Positions 20,852 through 32,254 of a stretch of DNA of 64,000 nt are shown piece after piece (position 1 is the first letter of the stretch; the number at the start of each line of letters is the position of its first letter). The stretch spans positions 124,001-188,000 of the forward strand of contig JAIWND010000037.1 in NCBI GenBank assembly GCA_025330725.1, written 5' to 3'. The notes below the pieces were generated by a model. It was not told where the DNA came from. It made no database searches and worked only from the letters and a program-made list of their open reading frames with translations. The stretch is from Chlamydoabsidia padenii (Eukaryota; Mucoromycota; Mucoromycetes; Mucorales; Cunninghamellaceae). The position numbers and the translations under genes were made by a program.

Positions 20852-21229
20852 CTATAGGAAAGACCATTTGATCGAAATCCTCCCAGCGTCGATATCACCG
20901 ATCTTTTTAAAGGCAGCAATGGAGAGATCCACCGACCCTTGATCACATCCAGGACAAGTATCCACTACCGTTGCTGTGACACTACCTGAAGGAGTAGTGA
21001 TTTTGATTTGCTTACCACATGATTTACCACCATCCATCAACTCTTCACTCAGGGCCACGACCAGATCGGTATCTGCATTGGTTTCACCACAAGAACCCAG
21101 GCCTACTGTATAGTACGTCCCATCACCTGTGTAAGAAGTGGATCGAGTGGTTAGTGGATAAGCGGAAATTGGGTTTAGAATCAATGTCATCATATAGAGA
21201 ACGATATAGTGTAGTGTTGGATTTGGCAT
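20852..21229 (-). CDS. Secreted expansin/loosenin-like double-psi beta-barrel protein
   Basis: Single exon, 125 aa. Residues 1-23 form a signal peptide (LHYIVLYMMTLILNPISAYP). The mature part is one DPBB domain: GDGTYYTVGLGSCGETN at the start, MDGGKSCGKQIKI, then VTATVVDTCPGCDQGSVDLS with the conserved Asp pair of the DPBB core, and FKKIGDIDAGRISIKW. Such proteins act in the fungal wall or loosen polysaccharides without hydrolysis. There is no second carbohydrate-binding domain, so it belongs with short loosenin/RlpA-like forms. GCGGGATTTGAAA lies 222 bp upstream at 21451-21463. Confidence 0.88.
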   Translation of the reverse strand: MPNPTLHYIVLYMMTLILNPISAYPLTTRSTSYTGDGTYYTVGLGSCGETNADTDLVVALSEELMDGGKSCGKQIKITTPSGSVTATVVDTCPGCDQGSVDLSIAAFKKIGDIDAGRISIKWSFL

Positions 21230-22032
21230 GGTCGATTAGAAGGAGGGGGGAAACAAGAGGAAAAAAAAAAAAAAAAGAGACAAAGTGAGAAAAGAAGAAA
21301 GGAAAAAGAAATCCTTTTTTATATAGGTGAATGAACTTTGTCTGTACAGCTACGATTGGTAAGAAGATAGATATCTTGCTCAATTATATGTGTGTGCAAT
21401 GTACCTCGATTTAGAGTAAACCATGTTGTTAAAAAAAAAAAAAAAAAAAAGCGGGATTTGAAATTCAACTCCGCTTTGCATTACCCAGCATGCATTCATT
21501 TCAAAAAGAATCTCCTTGATGAGTGAGACAAGGGGGGATGTATGAAAAAAGGGCACCAATGGAATGATCAACTTACTGACCCTTTATCTTCTAGTTATAA
21601 ATAAATGATGAAAGAGGAACCCCTTCATTTCTTATGGAAACTACACATGACCATCTTGTTCAATGGTGGACCTGGATGAAAATGACAAAGACGCAGACCT
21701 GCTTTCATATGCTAAAATGGGTTTGTCCCTGTCGGTGTTTTAAAATGACGGTAGGGCCCCCACCCCACTTTATCTTGGTATAGATGAGTGGACATCTATT
21801 GAATGGGGTTTCAATAAAGTTGGTTCAATGATAATGAGCAATGTCAAGATAATGTATAAAGTTATTGTGTTGTTGTTGCTTGTACTTATCAAAAAAGGGT
21901 TATCGATGACAATATCCAGAAATTTCATGTGAAAACCAACACTTGAAATTGAGGTTGAATTTGATTTTTTTTTTTTCTTTCTTCCTTCTTCCCTTTTCTT
22001 TTTTTTTTTTTTATCTCACCTTTTATAATTGA
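21230..22032. other. Divergent promoter region between expansin-like and membrane-protein genes
   Basis: Contains the promoter word at 21451-21463 immediately after a 20-nt A tract, and T/C-rich leader sequence at 21965-22015 before the next ATG. No gene is supported. Confidence 0.55.
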
Positions 22033-23024
22033 ATGATACGATTGGAGGAGTCGTCCTTGTCAATATATCACGATGACCAGGTACCGTCTGTCTCTTTAAT
22101 CTCACAACAATCAATCATGACTGACGAAGGGTACTCCTCAGACGAAAAGCAACATCAACATCCTATAACTGAAATCGACACTGATAATGGGACGGAACAA
22201 GAACAAGAAGCATATCAACAGCGATCTAAATCTGATCGTGACATACCCATTTTGAAAAGTACTCGCACAATGTAAGTAAGAATACAAGTCAACTATTACT
22301 ATCATACTAACTTGGGAGGGGTTTTCCTGGTGGTAGTCGAATTACCTATACACTCAGCACATATACCCTTACACTGGCCATTATCATTCTATCGGCACGC
22401 CACCTCATTAACACTTTATTAACAACAGCAGCAGTAACAGCATTACCACCTACCTTCTCCACCGTCTTCACCAGTTTCCATATTATCTTCCAATTCACCC
22501 ACCTGATTGCTCATCTCTTTGAACGCCTGACTCTGGAAAGACATTGTGTAGTTTACGGTACTTGGTTATTCTGGACAGGTTGGCTTCTTGTATTTTATCA
22601 ACGACAACAACAACAAGATGTCATCACGACACTTCTCTTTTGGCTTTTGATGCTTGAACGTCGAAATGCATGGGGAATCCTCGTGTGGGAATATGTCAGT
22701 CGATTGGATCAAAACTTGATTTGTTCCGGTGGTGTTAAATGGTGGCAAATCGGTAGTATTCGTCTGCTGGCATTTCGAATCTGGTGTTTACTAGGCACAG
22801 GTAGTTTTTGGGGTCTAATGTATCTGATCTTGGTCAAACCTCACGTCCTATGGCGTCATGTCTTTCAACTCTTGCTGGTCAGTGTGGCTGGTGGTCTGAT
22901 GATGATCATCTTTTGGAGCTTCTGGACATTTCAATACCGTGGTATTCTTTGGCATCATGAATTACGGAAAGGAGTGGTTGTCTGGTACAGCGAAGGTTTG
23001 GCATTTGCGGGTGATATCGAATAA
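22033..23024 (+). CDS. Orphan multi-pass membrane protein, 308 aa
   Basis: Two exons, 22033-22271 and 22337-23024. The N-terminal 80 residues are hydrophilic and acidic (HPITEIDTDNGTEQEQEA) and probably cytosolic. Exon 2 encodes about six hydrophobic helices, including YTLTLAIIILSARHLI, TWLFWTGWLLVFY, VITTLLFWLLML, IRLLAFRIWCLLGTGSFWGL and VFQLLLVSVAGGLMMIIFW. A charged loop (ERRNAWGILVWEYVSRLDQN) separates the halves. The tail ends HHELRKGVVVWYSEG. I do not recognise the family. The frame is intact with canonical splice sites. Confidence 0.75.
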
Positions 23025-24166
23025 CGTGGTGTGTTTTATGTACATAGTAGATTATACATACCATCTTGTCTTTATTTTACATATATCTAGATAACAATGA
23101 ATAAATAAATAAAACGTTACCATGTATGTGATTCGCAGTGACTTTTTTCTGTATACCCTTTTGAGAATGTATGGTATGATAACGTCGCAGTGGATCTATT
23201 TATGCAGATCGCATGCGGGGTTATAATTCAAATGCCGATCACCTTCATGTAAGCAAACATCTGTCATGTAGGGAAGTATCGACAACATTCTGATTATATT
23301 AGATGTTACATATGTGAATCCAAGATAATGTTAATTGTATTTTATTGCTTTAAAAAAAAAAAAAAAAAAAAGGTTATATAAAGTCTATGGTATCTAACAA
23401 AAGTAGCCAAATATAAGGATATGGGAATGATAAGACATTAGTATCTAAAGGTAAAAAAGATAGGTGGAGTAGGAGGGGGGAAGTACCATCAAGCAAGTAA
23501 ATTGGATTGTTTGGTTTTAATCATAAGTAGCACCCATGTTGTTGTTGAGAGCCTATTCTTGATTAGTGATAAATGGTACCAGTTCCCACCAACGATAGTC
23601 ATTAGTCGATCCTTCTGTAAAGAGTTGCTGTGTTGATCTTTTCTACATTACCAATGGATTTGTTAGGTGCACACATATTCCGTGCTCTTTTTCTTTTTTG
23701 GATACTTACCTTGATTCCTAAAACTATTCTTTAAATGTGTATTTTGATTTAGTATGGTGGATATAGGTCAAGAGTAAATTTACTGTCGTCCTGTTTGCTG
23801 TGTGCTGTTGGTGGTAAGGAATGTAAAAGATGAAAGTGCCTACCACACTTACTTTTATTAATATTTTCAAATCCCGCAAATGACCGAGTCTTGAAAATGA
23901 AAATAAAAGCACTCATCAGATGGCCCAGAACAGTTACACACATCATTTGGACGATCTTTTGGGCGTACACATATACGTAATACTATAATGTGATTTTTTT
24001 CCTTTCTGTTAAACATGGGATGTGATATGAAGGAATGGATCAAACGTGATTTTTCAAATCCCGCTGGAAATTTGTCAGACCTGAAAGAGTTGGGCTTGTA
24101 CAAAATAAAAAAAATCATTTTTCTTTCTTCTTTCTTTTACATTATTATTATTATTATTATTCTACA
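23025..24166. other. Intergenic region with two promoter words before the next gene
   Basis: 3' flank (AATAAATAAATAAA near 23099), a variant word GCGGGGTTATAAT near 23216, an A tract near 23352-23370, and TTTTCAAATCCCG at 23864-23876 and 24051-24063, the latter 104 bp before the ATG at 24167. No coding sequence was seen. Confidence 0.6.
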
Positions 24167-25572
24167 ATGATACCACGACCACCTTCAACACGACCTACTC
24201 CGTTATCTTTTACATCACAGAAACATACTGGGAATCGAATCCTTCTTGTCGAAACCAGCAGCACACAGGCACCACGAATCGAACGGTATACCTTACAAGA
24301 AGTACCAGTGACTTCACCCACTTACTATCGATCAGCATCTTTATCTCATAGTAACTCTACTGCGTCCACTCTTTCCACGACCTCTACCTTGTCCACCCAG
24401 TCCCAACCTAGTCGATGTTATACTCCACCTGCTTCACCTACCACTTGTGGGAAACAAACTGAACCAATACCTTCATGGACAAGTCGAATGGATCGACAAT
24501 TACGAACAACACCGTTTCCACCTCTTGCTGTGGATCAACTCTCAACACCTTTGGGTTGGTTACGCCCTTCACTCACTCTGAATGCTGTATTGGATCTTGA
24601 TACTCATCCTTCCTATTTTGTCTTTCTTGGATTTGGACCAGTAAGTTGCGCAGTAAATATATATAGACATGCCACTCATCCTTTATTATTATTATTATTA
24701 TTATTATTATTGATAGGCCGATGTATGGATGGAACTATTTGATTTGAAAACCCCAATGCCGGTGGATAGGAATGGTAATTCAGAAAGGTCCTTTTTATTC
24801 CAGGTGGAACAAGATCAACCTGCTGTGATGTGTACTTTGGCCACTTTACCTTTGAGTCGTCGTCGTCGTCAAGAAGAGGAATGTACTTATTTAGAAAATC
24901 TTATTCTGAATCGTGTGGGTGTCACCTCCATTCTTGTGGCTCTTCCAATTAAATCAACATTGTAAGTTACCGGGGATCCAACTATAGACTATTACCAACT
25001 CACTTTTTTATTTATTTATATATAGACAGGATATCCTTGATACTCTTGACAAAATCAACACCAATGTCAAAGGACTGGATCCTCAAGAAACCTGGTATCA
25101 ACATCTCACTCTTATCTTTTATCCTGATGATTATACAACCTCAAGTGATCGAATTCAACTGGTACGTATGACTTTACCCAGCCTGACACTCTCACCAATG
25201 CCATGTATTCTAATCTTGGGTGATCGGCAACAACAATACCATCGACGTGTGTTATATCAACAAGCCTGTCTACATCAAACCGATCAAGGTTGGTGGCATG
25301 GATCAACAGTATTAAATGACAAGGACAATGACGAAGAGGATGACGAGGACGATGATGATGATGATGGTTTGGGTGGTGTCTTATTACCTGTGGCTACCGT
25401 CATTGGAAAAAAGGCTCCTGTCAAGAAAAAGAAACCTTTATTCACTATCGACCCTCTTCCCTTCCTGGCAAATCCTCCTCCATCAACAGATACTGGTGTC
25501 GGACTCAATCATCGCTTCTCGAAAAAATGGAAAGATGCTCCACGGCGGCATCAATCACAATATGATCAATAG
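24167..25572 (+). CDS. Orphan protein with an acidic linker, 421 aa
   Basis: Three exons, 24167-24640, 24717-24961 and 25026-25572. Residues 1-110 are Ser/Thr/Pro-rich and probably disordered. Residues about 112-300 look folded (WLRPSLTLNAVLDLDTHPSY, then ADVWMELFDLKTPMP, LVALPIKSTLQDILDTLDKI and WYQHLTLIFYPDDYT). A run of mostly Asp/Glu (NDEEDDEDDDDDDGLGG) at about 335-350 follows, then a basic segment KKAPVKKKKPLF that could be a nuclear signal. No family is recognised. It is convergent with PEPCK. Coding signals and splice sites are clean. Confidence 0.75.
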
Positions 25573-26401
25573 CGCATACACATACACACACACACACACA
25601 CTCTCTCTCTCTCTCTCTCTGTATACCTACTTAGCAACCTCTTTTATATATAGTAACTTTATATTTGTTTACATTTAGCCCTTTACTACTAGTCATTTTA
25701 AAGGGTATCATCTATTCTCCCTTTAATCATCTATTTATACCTTTCCTATCTATGTATTGTATTCTATTTTTTTATTTTTTTTATCACTCACAATAAATAA
25801 AATGATTCTAATCCATATATACATGTGTCTTCTATGTCGAGTTTGAAAAATCAGGAGGTCGGGGTTTTCCAATGTGTTGTAGGGTTGTCTAATATTTATA
25901 CGCAAAGTATAAAAGACAATGTAAAAAGACAGTAAAAGAAACAAAACGTTTGTTGGGTGTAACAATATAAACTAAATATAAAAATACTGCTTTCCATTGA
26001 CCCCTGATTATCATCCATGACTATAATTCCCTTTTGACATCCATATCCACAATCCACATTTGATCGCGACCAATATCTACTTTTGATAGTGGCCAAAAAC
26101 ACCCTTACATTTAGTTTAGATGATTTAATTTTATTCTTTTATTATTACACTCAATAAATGTTTCGTGTCTTTTACTATCTTTTGGAGCCTTTTTACATTG
26201 CCTTTTATACTTTGCATCAAGGTGACGGGAAAACCCCGACATTCATGCAAAAAAAAAAAAGCTACACATCCATATAACCACATAATTCATTATTTGTTTT
26301 TAAACAATACTTTATTTCAACAATGCATTAGTAGGGGAGGGGAGGGGAATATGATACAGGGTAGGGGGATGTGATTTAAAAAATAAAAACTATACTATAA
26401 T
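25573..26401. other. Convergent 3' region between the orphan gene and PEPCK
   Basis: (CA)n then (CT)n microsatellites at about 25582-25620, AATAAA near 25794, and a promoter-word-like GTCGGGGTTTTCCAA near 25858. No gene was seen. Confidence 0.55.
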
Positions 26402-28315
26402 TTAAAGCTTGGGACCAGCAGCCAAAGTTTCAGGGGCAGCTTCTTCTTGGTATGTCTTGAAGTTGGATTGGAACATGGAAGCGACTTCAGTAAGAGATTT
26501 GGTGAAGGATTCATCAGAACCAGTCCAGGCCTTGCGAGGGTTCAATAGTTCAGAAGGTACACCAGCAACTTGAGTAGGAATGGAGAAACCAAAGACTTCG
26601 AATTGTTCGAATTCACCCTTGGCCAAAGATCCATCATGAATAGCATCCAAAATAGCACGAGTGTATTTCAAAGGACAACGCTTAGCACCAGTAGAAGCAC
26701 TTCCACTATAAAATATAACGAATCATGTTAATAAAGTTGTTCCTCCCTCTCTCTCCCCAGTAAAAGATACATACCCAATCCAACCAGTGTTGATGAGCCA
26801 AGCATTGGCTTTGTGTTGAGACATCTTTTCAGCCAACATGGAAGCATAACGTTGAGGATGCAAGACCAAGAAGGGAGCACCGAAACAAGCAGAGAAGGTA
26901 GGAGTAGGTTCGGAGATACCATCTTCAGTACCAGCAACTTTAGTGGTGTAACCAGAGATAAAGTGATACATGGCTTGTTCAGCAGACAAACGAGAGACAG
27001 GAGGCAAGACACCAAAGGCATCACAGGTTAACAAGATGATGTTTTGAGGATGACCACCCATACAAGGCAACTTGGCATTAGGAATATGGTAGATAGGATA
27101 AGCACATCGGGTATTTTCAGTCAAAAAGTCATCAGAGTAATCCACTTCACGGGTTTCTTCATCGAGTACCACGTTTTCTAGAATACTACCGAATTTGATG
27201 GCGTTAAAGATATCAGGTTCCTTTTCACCAGAGAGATCGATACACTTGGCGTAGCATCCACCTTCAATGTTGAAGACACCATCATCGGACCAGCAGTGTT
27301 CGTCGTCACCGATCAATTTACGCTTGGGATCAGCAGACAAGGTGGTCTTACCGGTACCAGAGAGACCAAAGAAGAGAGAGACATCACCATCAGGACCTTC
27401 GTTAGCAGAGGAGTGGAGAGATAAGACACCAGCCTTAGGCATCAAGTAATGCATGACAGTGAAGATCTAATAAAAGTGAAAAGAATCAGTTCATCTATCC
27501 TTTGTTCCTTATTACCATTGCCCCCATCCCTTTTAATTATGTATCCTACTACTTACACCTTTCTTCATTTCACCAGCATATTCACTACCAAGAATAACCA
27601 TTTCAGCACGCTTAAAGTTGACAGAGACAGAAGTGGTGGAAGTCATACCAGTGGTGTAACGGTTCGCAGGGAATTCACCGGCATTGAAGATAGTAAAGTC
27701 AGGAGTACCAAAGTTTTCCAATTCTTCTTCGGTAGGACGAATCAACATGTTGCGCATAAACAACAAGTGGTAAGCACGGCTGGCGACAATACGTACCTTG
27801 ATACGGTACTTGGGATCCCAACCAGCAAAACCATCAAAGACATAGAGCCGAGGACGAGTGTTGAGGTAATCGATGGCACGTTCACGGTTGATGGAGAATA
27901 CCTTTTCAGAGATGGGTGTGTTGACAGGGCCCCACCAGATATCCTTCTTGGAAGTTTCTTCTTCCACAATACGCTTGTCCTTGGGAGATCGGCCGGTCTT
28001 CTTGCCAGAGTAAGCACAGAGAGCACCAGCAGAGGAGATCACAGTACCTTGTTCATAAGTCAAAGCTTCTTCGTACAAGACAGCAACAGAGGGATTACGC
28101 TTGATGGTAACCTAAAGAGTAAACGAAAAAAAAAAAAGAGTTTATCAATGTCAGTACTTGATTATATATATTGGTGCATGTCAAGTCTTTTTCTTTACCT
28201 TGTCGTAATCAATACCAGCGACATCGTGGAGTTCTTCTTCAACCTTGGTGTGAGTGGAAGATGAGCTGACAGGGCGGCCATGGAAAGGAGATCCGGGTCT
28301 AGGAGAAGCAACCAT
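26402..28315 (-). CDS. PCK1: ATP-dependent phosphoenolpyruvate carboxykinase
   Basis: Four exons, 28199-28315, 27557-28111, 26775-27466 and 26402-26705, give 555 aa, close to the yeast enzyme. It converts oxaloacetate plus ATP to PEP, CO2 and ADP, the committed step of cytosolic gluconeogenesis. Landmarks are [13 protein letters not shown] near the substrate site, P-loop [14 protein letters not shown] at about 258-271, metal-binding [27 protein letters not shown] acidic region, and [14 protein letters not shown]. The final exon begins by completing a split Gly codon. The promoter carries CGGGGTTGAAATCCCG at 28431-28446, a near-palindromic form of the dispersed word, 121 bp from the ATG. Expression on non-sugar carbon is expected from the pathway, not shown. 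Confidence 0.97.
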
Positions 28316-29176
28316 TTTTTATATAAAAGTGTGTAGTGAAGATTAAAAGCAATCAAAAGAAGATATAGAAGAAGAAAAAAAAAAGGTGAAAAAGAATCGC
28401 TTTTATATTCCAGTTGCCCGTGAAAAAAAGCGGGGTTGAAATCCCGACGCTATTGGTCTTCCTATTGGTTAGAATCCCGCGGAGGGGTAGGTTTTTGTGG
28501 AGAAAAAGTTCAAGCACTGTCGGAGCATCACGGATTTCACTCTACCGTTCCGTTTTCTTCCTCACTTCCCTTAGTTGCCCGTTCCCCATGTGAATACAGT
28601 TTCCTCTCACTATCGATTCATGAGTCTAATCAAACCTCCCTTCTATCTTTCTGTTGCTCACTACCTTACCCACTCAAATCATATCCGTTCCTGAATTTAA
28701 GAGGGTCCCCGAATGGTTCCGTTTGTTGAATGCATGCTACATAAAGTGTTGTTTTCTTGCCTGTATAAACAATGAGATGATCTACCCTGCTTTACAATGA
28801 CAATCCTTGTCTTAATCATATGCTATTGATTGGCGTTTACACTTCCACGGGTCAATGCATTCTATATGGAATGCCCGAAAAAGTAAAAATAAAACAAAAA
28901 GATTCAATGTCAGATAGTCTTTGTAACGATTCCTCGGAACTAATAGTTTGAATGAAGTCATACCCCTATCGTCATTATGTAAAAAGGGTTTCCTGAATAG
29001 AGAGATATGGTACTGTTCAAAGGCTCTTCTATTAGCTGGATTTGAAAATATGTGTCGTGCACTTGGATTTCAGTGCATACAGTATATAGAGAAAAAAAAA
29101 AAAGTTGAAATTGAAATTGAAATCCCGCACTTCAACTCCCTTCTCTTCCTCCTTTCAAAACAAAAAACCCCTCGCC
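28316..29176. promoter_or_regulatory. Divergent promoter region of PEPCK and SNRNP25
   Basis: Holds promoter words at 28436-28446 (for PEPCK) and 29117-29127 (TTGAAATCCCG, 50 bp before the SNRNP25 ATG). TATATTCC-like sequence is near 28405. No coding region was seen between them. Confidence 0.55.
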
Positions 29177-29764
29177 ATGAATCAAGATCCGCCCACTGAA
29201 AAAGGCCTCGAACAAACCATACAAGCTCTATTGAAGGATCCACTCCTTTCAGATGTGCCTAATCTTCCCACGGAACAAATTCTGGATGATCTTATTGCAT
29301 TGGAACTTGGTCATGCGTATAAAATCCGTATTCAACGAGGCACTTTACCATCACTCAGTAAGTTAACAAACCCCCTCCCTCTCGAAAATAAAACAATAAA
29401 CTCATCGTTTTCTTTTTAGGTATTGTAGTAGGCCAAGCATCGACTGTACGTGATATTAAAACACTAGTTGAAAAAGCATGGGCTCAACAAGAAGAAAACA
29501 AACATCGTACAGTCAGTTGGTAAGACAAAACAGAAAAGGACGGGGAGGAACGAACGAGCCACTCATGGCGGTACTATTAGGAAATACATTTGGCGAACTT
29601 ATTGTCTTGAATGGAAAAAACAACGTTTGGTCAAGGATGAAGCCATGGTCAGTCAATTGGGTCTTTATGAAGACGCCACACTTGGTTTTATCAGACTAGT
29701 CCATGATAAACAAAAACACCGCAAAGCCTGGCGACGATCTCACTGTAAGTTGGTGCATAAATAA
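29177..29764 (+). CDS. SNRNP25: U11/U12 snRNP 25 kDa-like protein (minor spliceosome)
   Basis: Exons 29177-29357, 29420-29519 and 29581-29764. The N-terminal part has IQALLKDPLLSDVPNLPTE and LDDLIALELGHAYKIRIQRG, closely following human SNRNP25. A ubiquitin-like domain follows: SIVVGQASTVRDIKTLVEKAW, VSWKYIWRTYCLEW and MVSQLGLYEDATLGFIRLV. SNRNP25 belongs to the U11/U12 di-snRNP that recognises U12-type introns. The end is ambiguous. Reading on from exon 3 gives SHCKLVHK and stop at 29764, while splicing at a GTAAGT in the same place gives an immediate TGA after RRSH. Either way the domain is complete. The start at 29177 is preferred because the in-frame upstream ATG (29105) lies within the promoter word. 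Confidence 0.88.
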
Positions 29765-31095
29765 AGGCTCGAATCAAAACCTCCTAACCCCTTACCCCTC
29801 TCTATGATCCATAGGAACCTTTTTCGTCTTGCTTGATGGTGCGGTATCTTTTTGGGCAACATGGACTCTTTCCCAGGTGATCTTCAAGACGATCTTCCAA
29901 AAAGACATAATTATTCACAGGATGGATGGAAATGAATGGTAAGTAAACCAAGAAAAAGGAAAGGACTACTTTACTGATCCCCTTTTCTCATTGTTATCTA
30001 TATAGATCTTTTGGATGTGGTGGATGACATGGAACTAAATGTTGAAAGGTGGAAAGATAGGAAAAACTGACTGGCTGTCTCTTCTATAGGTGTCTTATTG
30101 TCGATATTAAACCTGGACCCTTTTGATTCGGCCCAAGATTATGAACGGTAATCTTCCTTTGATCAACTCTTAATGGTGGCCCTTTCTTTGTCTTTACTTG
30201 TAGCTTATCAGTTTAGTCTACCATTTATATTTTACAAATAAAGCTTTTTTTATTTTTATGTGTTGGTGACAAGCGCGGGATTTGAAATCATGTGGTTTTT
30301 TTTTTTTTGCATGAATGTCGGATAAGGGTATGGGTGGATAGGGGGATGAACCGAATTCAAACAACCATACAAGGTATATCAGGGTCATTCACCGTATGTG
30401 ATAATGGTACGATGGCAACCATCCCTCGAAAATATAGTAATACAAAAAAAAAGAGCCCATGTCTTTATTGGCGTCAACTTGTCCTACAATTGAAAAACTA
30501 ATCATCGTATATAGCAATTTTTCACAAAAGACAAGGTGCATATTGACCAGTCAGTAACACCTTTGATTGGTATTCCTAAACGAAGATTGTCAGTGCCATC
30601 AGGAAATATGTTGATCTTTCTGTTTTTGTATGTATGAGGGGTAATGCCTTTAACTTTGTTCGTTTTGATTATCGTCCCATCAAAATAGAGAGAGAGACAC
30701 ATTATACAACCCCAATCTCACCCTATAACTTGTCCGTTCAACAGGTTTTCTGTTTTCACCTGTGAGAATCCGCGGTTTTTGATTCCCGCAACTATATCAT
30801 GGTGTCTATAAAGGGGGTTAGATGAGATGGAATGGTAAAGAACCGATCATTGGACACCAACGACGAGGATTGAAGAATCGGGATTTGAATAACGAGGTTA
30901 CTTGCATGAACGAGGCTCTCTATGAAAGAAAACAACTCTATTTACTCATCGTTTGTAGTGATTCGATCCAGTTTGTGGGAGGAATGGCTTTTTTCAATGG
31001 ATCACCTACTCCTTTTTTTTTTTTTTTTTTTCAACGGCTCATTACCTAGGAGTCGCGGGTACACAAAGGGAGGTCTTTACGCCCATCACCAAAAC

Positions 31096-31134
<39 letters not shown>

Positions 31135-31514
31135 CGGCTGGCTGTTTACATGACAAGATGATGTCTACCCATGTTCTTTTGGGGGAGATATTAAAAATAA
31201 AAATATAAAAATAAACTATTTGGTCCATTATGGTACGTACTAGCTACAAATCAAGTAAAGAAAAAGAAAAACAGCTCATGACAATCCTACCCCTTTCTCT
31301 TTGGAATTCCCCATTTTGGTTCGTATAGGAAGGGATAGAACAAAGACTGAAAAAGTTTCGATATTGTTCTATGCATTTCTGGAAGAAAAAAATAGAGTGA
31401 ACGAGTGAGTGAGTGATAGGGAGTGAGTTGTCCTTTATACTGACTCGTATATAAAAGCCTGTCTGATTACTATTATTTTTTTGTACTAGTGTCTTTTTAT
31501 CCTTTTAAACAACC
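29765..31514. other. Mostly non-coding region with coding-like patches and a 37-nt A tract
   Basis: At 29816-30151 there are exon-like patches after AG acceptors (for example MDSFPGDLQDDLPKRHNYS, then DLLDVVDDMELNVERWKDR, then VLLSILNLDPFDSAQDYER), but no single spliced reading joins them without stops. They may be 3' UTR of SNRNP25 or a decayed gene. AATAAA lies near 30237. Promoter words are at 30276-30287 and 30878-30890. A 37-nt A tract is at 31097-31133. Confidence 0.4.
31448..31457 (+). promoter_or_regulatory. TATA box of the secreted Cys-rich peptide gene
   Basis: TATATAAAAG, 58-67 bp before the ATG at 31515. Confidence 0.65.
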
Positions 31515-31748
31515 ATGCACTTTTCTACTTCAAGACTTGTTTTTCTTTTGATGGCTTTGGTGTTATCTGTCCGGGCTGATTGTCAACCAAGCAATTGTAA
31601 CTGTAGAGAATTACGAAATGTAATCTTTTGTGGTGATGATCAAGGGAATTGTCAACGGAATCATGCTTATATTTGTGGGAAAGAAGCTACTGCCTGTGAT
31701 TTGGGCATCAATGAATCTTGTCAACAATGTGGGAAAACTGGTTGTTAA
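31515..31748 (+). CDS. Small secreted protein with ten cysteines, 77 aa
   Basis: Single exon with a strong TATA. Residues 1-21 form a signal peptide (STSRLVFLLMALVLSVRA). The mature part of about 56 residues has ten Cys, beginning DCQPSNCNCREL, with IFCGDDQGNCQRNHAYICG in the middle and a closing SCQQCGKTGC, enough for five disulfides. This pattern is that of small apoplastic, antimicrobial or effector-like proteins, but I recognise no specific family and assign no activity. It has no introns and no GPI signal. Its 3' end faces the PH-domain gene. Confidence 0.8.
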   Translation: MHFSTSRLVFLLMALVLSVRADCQPSNCNCRELRNVIFCGDDQGNCQRNHAYICGKEATACDLGINESCQQCGKTGC

Positions 31749-32035
31749 TATAAATATATACATACCTGTAATCCATCTCTTGTTTAAAAAAAAAAAAAGT
31801 TATATAATAAAAAGTCTGTCATACATCATTACTTCCCTACTGCTATTTTACAAAAAACAAACCCCGGGGTTTGGAATAAATCATTTTGCATGAAGAATAA
31901 AGAGACGGATCAAACATGTGTAGATAGACGATTTAGGGGTCCATTATATGCATGACAATTGCATTCTGTTAAGTAGAGAGAGTTTTATTTAAGAATGTAG
32001 GAGAAGATATACTAAAAATACTATGTAGGCCCGAT

Positions 32036-32200
32036 CTATTTTCGATTTAGATAAGTCGATAAAGGAGTTGTGGATGACCTTGAGGAAGAGGTGTAAGAGC
32101 GTCGTTGGTATTGCTTCTCTTGTTGCTCTTCCGGATCGTTATAATGTTGATTACGGCTGCTGGACTAAATATGATAATAAACCACTTTCATTAGTATTGG

Positions 32201-32254
<54 letters not shown>

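Noticed and set aside
29105..29176. Upstream in-frame start for SNRNP25
   Set aside because: It would place the promoter word within the coding sequence and add residues with no counterpart in the family.
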